Origin: a virus
DNA: 43,333 bases
Direction: 5' to 3' (one strand)
IMG/VR virus record: IMGVR_UViG_3300024520_000157
Coordinates: 1-43,333 of that record
Part shown: positions 1 through 5,701 of the stretch, piece after piece
How positions within the stretch are numbered: the first letter of the stretch is position 1
Layout of the letters: each line of letters opens with the position of its first letter
Notes under the pieces: model-generated
What the model saw: only the letters and a program-made list of their open reading frames with translations
What the model was told of the DNA's origin: nothing
The model's database searches: none
Translations under genes and position numbers: made by a program

Positions 1-19
1 GGGGCGCAGTGTTGGGGGT
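1..19. repeat. Terminal direct repeat of the contig, left copy
   Basis: Bases 1-19 are identical to 43315-43333. Together with the open frame that continues across the joint, this is best read as the overlap of a circular assembly rather than as two biological copies. A real short terminal redundancy cannot be excluded from sequence alone. Confidence 0.9.
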
Positions 20-472
20 GTTTTGGGGTAGGGTTGGGGTAGGGTTGGGGTAGGGTTGGGGTAGGGTAGTGTCTTCTTGTTTCAAATCGTCCTTATTGAC
101 AAGGCAACCAGATTGGTGATAACGCAAGCAGTCAAAGGATTCCGGCGGTGATGGGTGAACCGGTTTTGATTGGTGTTTCATGGTTTGGTGTTTATCGAAG
201 TTAGCTATAAAAAGGTATGATTCCCCGTTCACCTTGTAAGGTTTAATAACTGAGATTTCAAGCAACGAGTTCAGCCAGTTAGCAACCTCCTGAATACTGA
301 CGGGATCATATGGAAATATACTATTCCTTAAAAACACAGCATTGGCCTTGCATACACCATGGTCATCTGAAGCAGTCCATAATCCAATAAATAACAGCCT
401 GGCGTCTCTGGTGACTTTTGAAAGCTTTTCGTCAGACCATACTTCAGGTTTTATCATTCGCTGTCTTGCCAT
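1..472 (-). CDS. Phage replication initiator-like protein, N-terminal part (continues at 43314-42467)
   Basis: The start ATG is at 472-470 and overlaps the stop of the gene before it (ATGA). The frame stays open to base 1 and, across the circular joint, continues in the same frame from 43314 to a stop at 42467, giving 439 residues. The first ~110 residues (MARQRMIKPEVWSDEKLSKV..., ...LLFIGLWTASDDHG..., ...IFPYD..., ...FIANFDKHQ) match the N-terminal winged-helix domain I know from phage replisome-organiser proteins. Residues ~136-158 are a proline-rich linker encoded by 11-bp repeats. The role is inferred: binding the origin and loading the replication machinery. The middle-of-gene repeats resemble the arrangement of lambda O and its internal origin. 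A ribosome-binding site (AAGGGCGGTGA) lies inside the preceding gene. Confidence 0.8.
   Translation of the reverse strand, partial: MARQRMIKPEVWSDEKLSKVTRDARLLFIGLWTASDDHGVCKANAVFLRNSIFPYDPVSIQEVANWLNSLLEISVIKPYKVNGESYLFIANFDKHQTMKHQSKPVHPSPPESFDCLRYHQSGCLVNKDDLKQEDTTLPQPYPNPTPTLPQNTPNTAP
25..67. repeat. Iteron-like 11-bp tandem repeats, candidate replication origin
   Basis: Almost four head-to-tail copies of GGGGTAGGGTT lie inside the replication gene. The plus strand is G-rich in regularly spaced runs of three or four, so a G-quadruplex is possible. Since 11 is not a multiple of three, the copies are read in different frames and encode a Pro/Gln/Tyr/Asn/Thr linker. Next to them, across the joint (43215-43314), is a strongly AT-rich stretch. 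Repeats plus AT-rich DNA inside an initiator gene is the lambda-type origin layout. Origin function is inferred. Confidence 0.6.
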
Positions 473-666
473 CAATCACCGCCCTTTTCCATTGTAACAT
501 AGTCCACAAATTCACTGACCAATACAATTTTTAACTTTCTAAAGTAGCTTGATATTTTTCTATTCATCATAAATTTGAAATACGAGGCCGTTCTTACAAC
601 TATTTCCCCATATGTGACAACACCGCCGCACGCTTTGCCGGACTGAATTTGGTATAGTTTCGCCAT
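472..666 (-). CDS. Small protein of unknown function (64 aa)
   Basis: The chosen start is the ATG at 666; a TTG precedes it. No domain is recognised. The protein is basic and ends in MEKGGD. Those last codons carry the ribosome-binding site of the replication gene, whose ATG overlaps this stop. It sits in the operon of tiny genes upstream of the replication gene. Confidence 0.6.
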   Translation of the reverse strand: MAKLYQIQSGKACGGVVTYGEIVVRTASYFKFMMNRKISSYFRKLKIVLVSEFVDYVTMEKGGD

Positions 667-728
667 CAATTACCACCCTTAGTATGCGATAGCTGGCGTA
701 TAAGCCAGTCAATCATGCTTATACTCAT
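666..728 (-). CDS. 20-residue micro-ORF between two coupled genes
   Basis: The frame MSISMIDWLIRQLSHTKGGN starts with an ATG that overlaps the stop of the upstream gene (ATGA) and stops in a TGATG overlap with the next start. Exact coupling at both ends suggests it is translated. Its last codons form the AAGGGTGGT ribosome-binding site of the next gene, so its main role may be relaying ribosomes. No function is recognised. Confidence 0.4.
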   Translation of the reverse strand: MSISMIDWLIRQLSHTKGGN

Positions 729-943
729 AACACCCTCCAAAGGTTCTTCTTTGTATCCCGCTTCTCTATTAAGCCGTAAAGACACATGTTTTTTAACGTC
801 GAAGTTGTCCAGTTAACCGGCTGTCCAATCGCGTTTGCAATTACTTTTGTTGGTAACCATTCCAGAGGGTCATGTGTATACCTTGACATGAGCCTGGCAA
901 TTTCTTTGTGATTGGTTACTCCGTCAATTTTAATTTCTGCCAT
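725..943 (-). CDS. Small putative winged-helix DNA-binding protein (72 aa)
   Basis: Residues ~28-72 (LPTKVIANAIGQPVNW..., ...LYGLIEKRDTKKNLWRV) read like a helix-turn-helix followed by a wing, as in small winged-helix regulators. The stop overlaps the start of the 20-residue ORF, and the start overlaps the stop of the upstream gene. A regulatory role is inferred from the fold-like pattern only. Confidence 0.55.
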   Translation of the reverse strand: MAEIKIDGVTNHKEIARLMSRYTHDPLEWLPTKVIANAIGQPVNWTTSTLKNMCLYGLIEKRDTKKNLWRVL

Positions 944-1137
944 CAGTCACCACCCTTTTCTTCCATATTTTCCAAGAAATGTTGCTCAATCCTGCACATT
1001 ATTTCTACGAAAGCATCTTGTTTGGTTTCGGCGTCAATCTCGCATTTGTGGGACTCATGGCCGTCTGTTATCCGTTCTAACTCGTAAAAAAGTGTTTCAG
1101 TGAAATCATCCAGCTCAATTACAAATCTTGTCATCAT
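943..1137 (-). CDS. Small acidic protein (64 aa)
   Basis: Two consecutive ATG codons (1137 and 1134) are possible starts; the region overlaps the upstream stop. The protein is acidic and helix-rich, with no recognised domain. It ends in MEEKGGD, which again encodes the ribosome-binding site (AAAAGGGTGGTGA) for the next gene. Confidence 0.55.
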   Translation of the reverse strand: MMTRFVIELDDFTETLFYELERITDGHESHKCEIDAETKQDAFVEIMCRIEQHFLENMEEKGGD

Positions 1138-1412
1138 TCACCGTCCGGGTTAAAAGTTTTGATCTCATGGCACTTGTACCCCATGTTGTCGAAAAGCGGA
1201 TTATCCTCCAAACTAATACAACACATAGCATGGATAAATCTGCTAATATCGTCAAGCGGCTCCTGAACATCGCACTCATTAATTGTGAATTCATAATCCG
1301 ACGGATCGATCCGATCGTTCATGTGCTCCACAAGTTCATTGTATGCAGAAATAGCCATATTTCTTAGGCCATTTGCATCTACTTGTAAGTTTGTTGTTGT
1401 AACATTTTGCAT
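1134..1412 (-). CDS. Small protein of unknown function (92 aa)
   Basis: The start was placed at the ATG at 1412 because a strong GGAGGTG ribosome-binding site lies just upstream; a longer frame would run back into a terminator hairpin. The protein starts MQNVTTTNLQ, is acidic, and has no recognised domain. It is the first gene after the 1429-1484 terminator and a promoter-like sequence at 1525-1553. Confidence 0.6.
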   Translation of the reverse strand: MQNVTTTNLQVDANGLRNMAISAYNELVEHMNDRIDPSDYEFTINECDVQEPLDDISRFIHAMCCISLEDNPLFDNMGYKCHEIKTFNPDGE

Positions 1413-1428
1413 ATTAAACACCTCCAAT

Positions 1429-1484
1429 AAAAAAAGCCCTCTCTCCGTCCTGTGGCTTCCACTCCACACGACAGAAAAAGGGCT
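1429..1484 (-). terminator. Strong intrinsic terminator or attenuator on the minus strand
   Basis: The minus-strand transcript of 1484-1435 folds into a long hairpin: outer arms AGCCCT/AGGGCT, continuing through G-U and A-U pairs to GTCGTGTGG/CCACAGGAC, about 21 pairs with one G-G mismatch and an 8-nt loop. It is followed by a run of seven U. It sits immediately before the ribosome-binding site of the gene at 1412 and just after a promoter-like sequence, so it could act as an attenuator. Confidence 0.75.
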
Positions 1485-1524
1485 AAAAATTATGGCCTCA
1501 ATTGTGGAAGTCAGGCAGTCAACT

Positions 1525-1553
1525 AAAATAACTAAATTATGTCATGTTGTCAA
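1525..1553 (-). promoter_or_regulatory. Candidate sigma70 promoter
   Basis: TTGACA at 1553-1548 is followed, after 17 nt, by TATTTT at 1530-1525 (4 of 6 matches). The predicted start is near 1517, so the transcript would run straight into the hairpin at 1484-1435 before reaching the gene at 1412. TTGAC words are very common in this genome, so a chance match is possible. Confidence 0.4.
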
Positions 1554-1555
1554 GG

Positions 1556-1765
1556 TTATAAAGCGCATTCAACATTTTTTTTTGCACATTCGCCAGCGGA
1601 TACACCGTCTAAAATACCATCCTCAAAAAAAGTATAAACCCATACCTCGCCGGAGCAAATAAGGTGTGATTTGCACCATAAACCATTAATTTTTTCCGGC
1701 TTAGGATGTTCCCCTGAAAATATAATCGGTTCTCCATCGTCATTTATACATACCCAAAAGTCCAT
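1556..1765 (-). CDS. Small protein, 'W-C-DG' type (69 aa)
   Basis: The start is ATG 1765, with GGAG eight bases upstream inside the end of the preceding gene. The pattern MDFWVCINDDGEP...FSGEHPKPEKINGLW resembles the protein at 2761-2976 (MKVWFCRDKDGD...G...KPKLEDG), suggesting distant paralogs. No function is recognised. The stop lies just before the terminator at 1484-1429. Confidence 0.55.
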   Translation of the reverse strand: MDFWVCINDDGEPIIFSGEHPKPEKINGLWCKSHLICSGEVWVYTFFEDGILDGVSAGECAKKNVECAL

Positions 1766-1769
1766 AATA

Positions 1770-2057
1770 CTACTCCATTTCGTCAAGGTTTAGTTTGTAG
1801 GTTACAACCTTCTCATTTGAAAAAATAAATAAAATTTTATCCGGCGGCTGTTCACCGGATAAAATACTTTCAGATGTATATAATGTTGTTTTTGTAGTTG
1901 CAGAGGGTAAGTCCTCAATATTGTTGCCTACAACGTGAGAGAAATAAATAACGAGTAGACCCAAAAAAATTGTAATAGCTGACAAATCGCGGAAGTCTTC
2001 CCAACCTGTTGAAATATTTGAGTTGTATGTAAAAGGTATAAACTTTTTTGTTGTCAT
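1770..2057 (-). CDS. Small single-pass membrane protein (95 aa)
   Basis: One hydrophobic segment lies at about residues 25-44 (LSAITIFLGLLVIYFSHVVG), flanked by polar regions. It starts at ATG 2057 after AAAGGTGGG. No domain is recognised. A membrane role is inferred from the hydrophobic segment. Confidence 0.6.
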   Translation of the reverse strand: MTTKKFIPFTYNSNISTGWEDFRDLSAITIFLGLLVIYFSHVVGNNIEDLPSATTKTTLYTSESILSGEQPPDKILFIFSNEKVVTYKLNLDEME

Positions 2058-2075
2058 CGTTCGCCCACCTTTAAA

Positions 2076-2420
2076 TTAGTCCATCCCGTCAAGTTCTTTT
2101 TGCATTGCCTCAATTTTAGTTTTCAAATACGCCTTGCGTCTGTAAACTTTGATCTTGTCCGTATTGGCCTTACGCCACACTTGATACGCCAACTTTTCAT
2201 CTTCAGAACGCTTAATTTGTTTCCTTTTTTTGTGTCCAGGTGCATCATGGCATTTTTTACAGTAAGTCCGGCCAGCATAAAACATTCCAGCCGGTTTAGA
2301 CTCCAAACACTTTGAGCATTTCAGAGTATCACCCAAATCCCTTTTAACTCTGAGCTTTATGCACGGCCCACAGAACGAACCAAAATCAATTTCGGAATTG
2401 CATCGACTACATTTACTCAT
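2076..2420 (-). CDS. Zinc-ribbon protein with four Cys pairs (114 aa)
   Basis: The N-terminal half holds CSRC, CGPC, CSKC and CKKCH pairs, enough for two zinc-binding knuckles. The C-terminal half is highly basic and helical (...RKQIKRSEDEKLAYQVWRKAN...). This layout is known from phage HNH-associated or nucleic-acid-binding zinc proteins; no HNH catalytic motif is visible. ATG 2420 lies 8 nt inside the end of the upstream gene and has AAGGGA before it. Confidence 0.6.
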   Translation of the reverse strand: MSKCSRCNSEIDFGSFCGPCIKLRVKRDLGDTLKCSKCLESKPAGMFYAGRTYCKKCHDAPGHKKRKQIKRSEDEKLAYQVWRKANTDKIKVYRRKAYLKTKIEAMQKELDGMD

Positions 2421-2607
2421 CTTCAATTTCCCTTTTCAACACGTCAATATATTCTTTTATTTTTGACATCAGATACTTTTTTGTCACTGTAGTTTCGTCA
2501 AGAGCATACAAGGAACAAAGCCACATTAAACCCTGCTGAATGCCATTCTCAAAGGCCACTCTTTCGGCCAGTCTAACTTCTACAATAATCTTGTCAATCG
2601 GTTCCAT
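2413..2607 (-). CDS. Small helical protein (64 aa)
   Basis: ATG 2607 (MEPIDKIIVEVRLAERVAFENG...) was chosen because AAGGCGGGTGGG precedes it, within the end of the upstream gene. It is predicted helical and charged. No domain is recognised. Confidence 0.5.
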   Translation of the reverse strand: MEPIDKIIVEVRLAERVAFENGIQQGLMWLCSLYALDETTVTKKYLMSKIKEYIDVLKREIEDE

Positions 2608-2764
2608 CCCACCCGCCTTTGATTTTAAATTCCTCATCAGGATCAACTATCTTCACCCTTGACAGGATGTCTAAAACGTTTTTAATAATCGCCGTGACCA
2701 TCCAGACAGCGAAAATTATTGATAATATAGTCCACCATATTAATGTTGTGAGCGTTGGAATCAT
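2594..2764 (-). CDS. Small single-pass membrane protein (56 aa)
   Basis: The start ATG 2764 overlaps the stop of the upstream gene (ATGA), with GGAG 10 nt before. The first ~35 residues (MIPTLTTLIWWTILSIIFAV...) form one long hydrophobic helix; the tail is polar. The function is unknown. Confidence 0.55.
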   Translation of the reverse strand: MIPTLTTLIWWTILSIIFAVWMVTAIIKNVLDILSRVKIVDPDEEFKIKGGWDGTD

Positions 2765-2976
2765 ATCAAAGGCTCCAATTCTAAAAGCGTACACCTGCCT
2801 TTTTTGACACCGTGGAAACCGTTGCCGAACATCTCAAAGGTTCCGAAAGATGAAGAGGTAAGACAAGGGCCACGCCCTTTAAAAATGCCGTCCTCCAACT
2901 TAGGCTTATGGATTAACTTCACCCCGTCCCATGTTGAGCAGTCCCCGTCTTTGTCCCTACAAAACCATACTTTCAT
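2761..2976 (-). CDS. Small protein, 'W-C-DG' type paralog (71 aa)
   Basis: It starts MKVWFCRDKDGD, resembling the start of the 69-residue protein at 1556-1765. A very good AAGGAGGG site precedes ATG 2976. That site derives from the end of the duplicated HNH gene fragment just upstream. No function is recognised. Confidence 0.55.
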   Translation of the reverse strand: MKVWFCRDKDGDCSTWDGVKLIHKPKLEDGIFKGRGPCLTSSSFGTFEMFGNGFHGVKKGRCTLLELEPLI

Positions 2977-2984
2977 TTCTTACC

Positions 2985-3045
2985 CTCCTTATAATGACAC
3001 TTGACGCACAGCCAACGCACGTCAAGCGGTTTCGTATAATCATCC
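2985..3045 (-). pseudogene. Remnant of an HNH endonuclease gene (3' end only)
   Basis: This stretch encodes DDYTKPLDVRWLCVKCHYKEG, almost identical to the C-terminal end of the intact HNH protein at 3902-4303 (DDYNKPLEVRWLCVKCHYKEG). The DNA is also nearly identical to ~3907-3970, so the two copies flank the methyltransferase gene 3040-3909 as direct repeats. It overlaps the methyltransferase stop by a few bases and has no start of its own. It looks like the scar of a deleted second HNH gene. Confidence 0.75.
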
Positions 3046-3909
3046 CTTTTTGAACACAAGAACATTTTGATGCACCTTAACAAGTTTTTTTGATTTCATG
3101 TTTCCATTTGCGCGCATGCTACCACTTGCGATTTGTGTTAAAAGTATGGCTTCATTATAGTATTTAAGTCCAGACCGTTCAAAAGCTGTTACCGTATCAG
3201 GAACAAATCCAACATAAAACCCGTTTTTGTCCCTGAATTCACCAACAACAAAACAAGCAAACCCGCCGGGCTTTAATAACTGGCAAGACTTGTCTATGAT
3301 AGATTCATAAGACTTTAAGAAATCAAGATAATCCATATTAGAGACATCCCCCTCAAGGTCGCTGTACACTTCTAAATCACCATAAGGCGGGCAACTGAAC
3401 ACAAAATCAAAACGTTTATCAAAACCGTCAAGGGCTTTGTCAGAATCCCCGACATACCAATTAGGCAGGTTGTTAACTTCTAATATTTCAAGTGCCTGTT
3501 CCCTGTTGCTGTCAATTTGTTCTTGCCTAATATCAATTCCGGTATATTTATATCCAAGATAATTTGCAACGATGCCACGGACAGAACCGCCAGCGAATGG
3601 GTCTAATATTTCCCCGCCATTAGGACAAAACCAATTGTACAAAAGTTCACATAATGCCGGGTCAAATATAGAGGTATAATTAGCGGTGTTTTTCTCCTTA
3701 GACTTTGAATCCATATTTATTACGGAAGCATCGCGCCCGACTTCGCTTTTAATTCCTATGGACATCCACTTTCTTTTGCGTTTTTGCCAGTTCCCAGATT
3801 TAGTGTCTAATACTGAAAAAGGCGGCTCAATAAATTTTTCACGTAACGAACCTTGTCTAATAATAGGTTCACCAAAAAGGTCAGTCCCTAAAACATCCTT
3901 GTTATCCAT
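3040..3909 (-). CDS. Phage DNA methyltransferase (SCPPYGD type, 289 aa)
   Basis: It has the S-adenosylmethionine-binding loop DPFAGGSVRG at residues 103-112, GIDIRQEQ at 124-131, and the catalytic motif SCPPYGD at 162-168, followed by LEVYSD. The ending ...KKLVKVHQNVLVFKKG is typical of a phage amino-methyltransferase family (N6-adenine or N4-cytosine). No cognate restriction enzyme is seen, so shielding phage DNA from host restriction is the likely role. ATG 3909 overlaps the HNH stop and has AAGGAGGG before it. The gene is flanked by direct repeats of the HNH 3' end. Confidence 0.88.
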   Translation of the reverse strand: MDNKDVLGTDLFGEPIIRQGSLREKFIEPPFSVLDTKSGNWQKRKRKWMSIGIKSEVGRDASVINMDSKSKEKNTANYTSIFDPALCELLYNWFCPNGGEILDPFAGGSVRGIVANYLGYKYTGIDIRQEQIDSNREQALEILEVNNLPNWYVGDSDKALDGFDKRFDFVFSCPPYGDLEVYSDLEGDVSNMDYLDFLKSYESIIDKSCQLLKPGGFACFVVGEFRDKNGFYVGFVPDTVTAFERSGLKYYNEAILLTQIASGSMRANGNMKSKKLVKVHQNVLVFKKG

Positions 3910-4303
3910 TTAATCCCTCCTTATAATGGCACTTGACGCACAGCCAACGCACTTCAAGCGGTTTGTTGTAATCATCATGATGAGCCTGAACACTTGACCG
4001 GCCATCCCTCATGTCAACTGATACACAGCCTTTTTCACAAGGTTCCCTTTTAAGTGTTCCGTTACGGATTGCAGACCTTAATTTATTATGTGCCCACTTT
4101 TGGAGCTTCTTGTCAGGAAACCCACCGCCACGGTAAAACCTGTTGTCCTTGCCAGTTCCTACAGAATGACGGCGGGGCAAATCTAACCGTTTAAACAACC
4201 GCCAGATTGACGAATAGGAGACGCCCAGGGCCTTGCCACAAGACTTTAAAGAATACCCTGAGTGATAGAGCCATTCGGCGGTTTTTTGGTCTGTGATGGT
4301 CAT
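3902..4303 (-). CDS. HNH endonuclease with N-terminal helix-turn-helix (133 aa)
   Basis: Residues ~1-45 (TDQKTAEWLYHSGYSLKSCGKALGVSYSSIWRLFKR) form a resolvase/homing-type helix-turn-helix. The C-terminal half has the HNH pattern: a CEKGC knuckle, AHHDDYNKPLEVRWL, then CVKCH. Such genes are mobile in phages. ATG 4303 was preferred over the GTG at 4312 because it overlaps the upstream stop (ATGA). Partial copies lie on both sides: an N-terminal fragment at 4640-4706 and a C-terminal one at 2985-3045. Confidence 0.85.
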   Translation of the reverse strand: MTITDQKTAEWLYHSGYSLKSCGKALGVSYSSIWRLFKRLDLPRRHSVGTGKDNRFYRGGGFPDKKLQKWAHNKLRSAIRNGTLKREPCEKGCVSVDMRDGRSSVQAHHDDYNKPLEVRWLCVKCHYKEGLNG

Positions 4304-4554
4304 ACTGCACACCTATTTCTTAGACTGTCAGGGTCAGCCAATGATTTAAAATATTCAGGACTACAAAAGCGGTCTGGGTCAATTGGAACAAGTTTTTTTT
4401 CACTTTTACCATTTAAATCCAATCTAATTTTTGCACGGTTATTAGCACACTCTTTGCAATAAGAATTAAAGTAACCCTTAGACCTTCTAACACTCGTATT
4501 TTCTACAGTTTTTAATATACCGCAATCCTTACAATTTGGCTTACATTTGCGCAT
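4300..4554 (-). CDS. Zinc-knuckle protein (84 aa)
   Basis: The Cys pairs CKPNCKDCG and YCKECANNRAKIRL make a zinc-ribbon similar to that preceding HNH cores in phage proteins. ATG 4554 overlaps the stop of the 50-residue chimeric ORF, and the stop overlaps the HNH start. It may be a DNA-binding partner or a relic of HNH-type genes; no nuclease residues are visible. Confidence 0.6.
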   Translation of the reverse strand: MRKCKPNCKDCGILKTVENTSVRRSKGYFNSYCKECANNRAKIRLDLNGKSEKKLVPIDPDRFCSPEYFKSLADPDSLRNRCAV

Positions 4555-4706
4555 CAAAACAACTCCCTTTGTTCGATTTCTTGATCAGGCTCAGTAACCG
4601 AGAATAAATCCTGTTGCGACGTTTCCAGCTTGACACGCTTGCAGGACTTTAAAGAATAACCTGAATGATATAACCAGATTGAGGTTTGTTGGTCTGTGGT
4701 TGTCAT
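4554..4706 (-). CDS. Chimeric 50-residue ORF: HNH N-terminus fused to an unrelated tail
   Basis: Residues 1-22 (MTTTDQQTSIWLYHSGYSLK...) copy the helix-turn-helix start of the HNH protein (MTITDQKTAEWLYHSGYSLK...). The match stops after SLKSC and a different tail follows (...QQDLFSVTEPDQEIEQ...). The start overlaps the methyltransferase stop (TAATG) and the stop overlaps the next start (TGATG), so it is probably still translated. It is best read as a deletion or recombination product of an HNH gene. Confidence 0.55.
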   Translation of the reverse strand: MTTTDQQTSIWLYHSGYSLKSCKRVKLETSQQDLFSVTEPDQEIEQRELF

Positions 4707-5701
4707 TAGAATTGCATCTCCATTTGCTTAGAGTATACAGGGTGTTCAAGTGCGTTCTGGCAATTAATTACGCCTTGATTGAAGTAAGCTTCTTTTAATT
4801 CTGAGCCAACACCTTTACGACCTAACGCAACCGCGCGCGCTGGAACGGTCATAATACCACCAAACGGATCAAAAACAATTTCGCCAGGGTTTGACCTCAT
4901 AATTATGCCACGGTCCACCACGTCCTTATGGAACGGGTGGACGTGTTTTTCCTCTTGATCGCTACCGTCGTTTGAGTGCTGAAAAGGAAAAACGGACTCA
5001 TGTTTTTTGTCTTCGTATTGGCCTTGGCACCCTCGTATATCGTCCCAAACAGACGAGGCGTAACGTCTCCAAATCCAATGAGAGTAACGGTTTTGTTTTT
5101 GATCGCCGCTAAAACCTTTGTATTTCAAAATGTCCTTTGGTAATTCTTCGGCTCCTGCATAATAATCAAAGCCTGTAGGGTGTGCAACAGGCACGGCGTT
5201 TTCTCCTTCTTTTCTGAACACAAGCAGATAATCAGCGTTGGCAATTGATCCAAAAATTGAGTCATCGACTATAGTTTTATGTGCTAAACCTTTAGCCATA
5301 ACCCTATTTCTAACCCATAGAGGTTCCTTCCAAATTGTATGACGTCCCATATATTTAAAGCCGTGTTCTTCTTTATGACGAATAATCGCACCAGGTAGGT
5401 CGTATACTGAACCTTTGCCGCTATTGTCAAGAAGAATATCGCAAACATGGACAAGACAACACCGCCCAGGTTTCAATATGCGGTTTAGGTTTCTTGAAAA
5501 AAATGAGTAGTGATCAAAAAATGTTTCTTTGTCAAAAAAGTTGCTTAAATCCCGTGGATCACTTGAATAGTTATACAGACCGAAAAATGCAGGGCTATAT
5601 ATTTCAAGGTCTACAGATCCATCTTGCATACCATCCATAACGTCGTTGGCATCCCCGTTATAGATTGCGTAGTGTTCGTTTACTACTTGGTTTTTAACCA
5701 T
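4706..5701 (-). CDS. Phage DNA methyltransferase with SPAF variant motif (331 aa)
   Basis: The order is beta-class: the catalytic motif comes first (YSPAFFGLYNYSSDPRDLSN, residues 35-54) and the cofactor loop last (VFDPFGGIMTVPARA, 276-290). The family norm is SPPF; here the second Pro is Ala. It is known in phages next to a helicase, as here: the ATG at 5701 lies inside the helicase 3' end. It probably methylates adenine or cytosine amino groups in phage DNA, giving protection from restriction. Activity with the P-to-A change is uncertain. Confidence 0.85.
   Translation of the reverse strand: MVKNQVVNEHYAIYNGDANDVMDGMQDGSVDLEIYSPAFFGLYNYSSDPRDLSNFFDKETFFDHYSFFSRNLNRILKPGRCCLVHVCDILLDNSGKGSVYDLPGAIIRHKEEHGFKYMGRHTIWKEPLWVRNRVMAKGLAHKTIVDDSIFGSIANADYLLVFRKEGENAVPVAHPTGFDYYAGAEELPKDILKYKGFSGDQKQNRYSHWIWRRYASSVWDDIRGCQGQYEDKKHESVFPFQHSNDGSDQEEKHVHPFHKDVVDRGIIMRSNPGEIVFDPFGGIMTVPARAVALGRKGVGSELKEAYFNQGVINCQNALEHPVYSKQMEMQF

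Noticed and set aside
1-70. CRISPR-like or telomere array at the left end
   Set aside because: The 11-bp units are directly adjacent, without spacers, and lie within a coding frame that continues across the circular joint.
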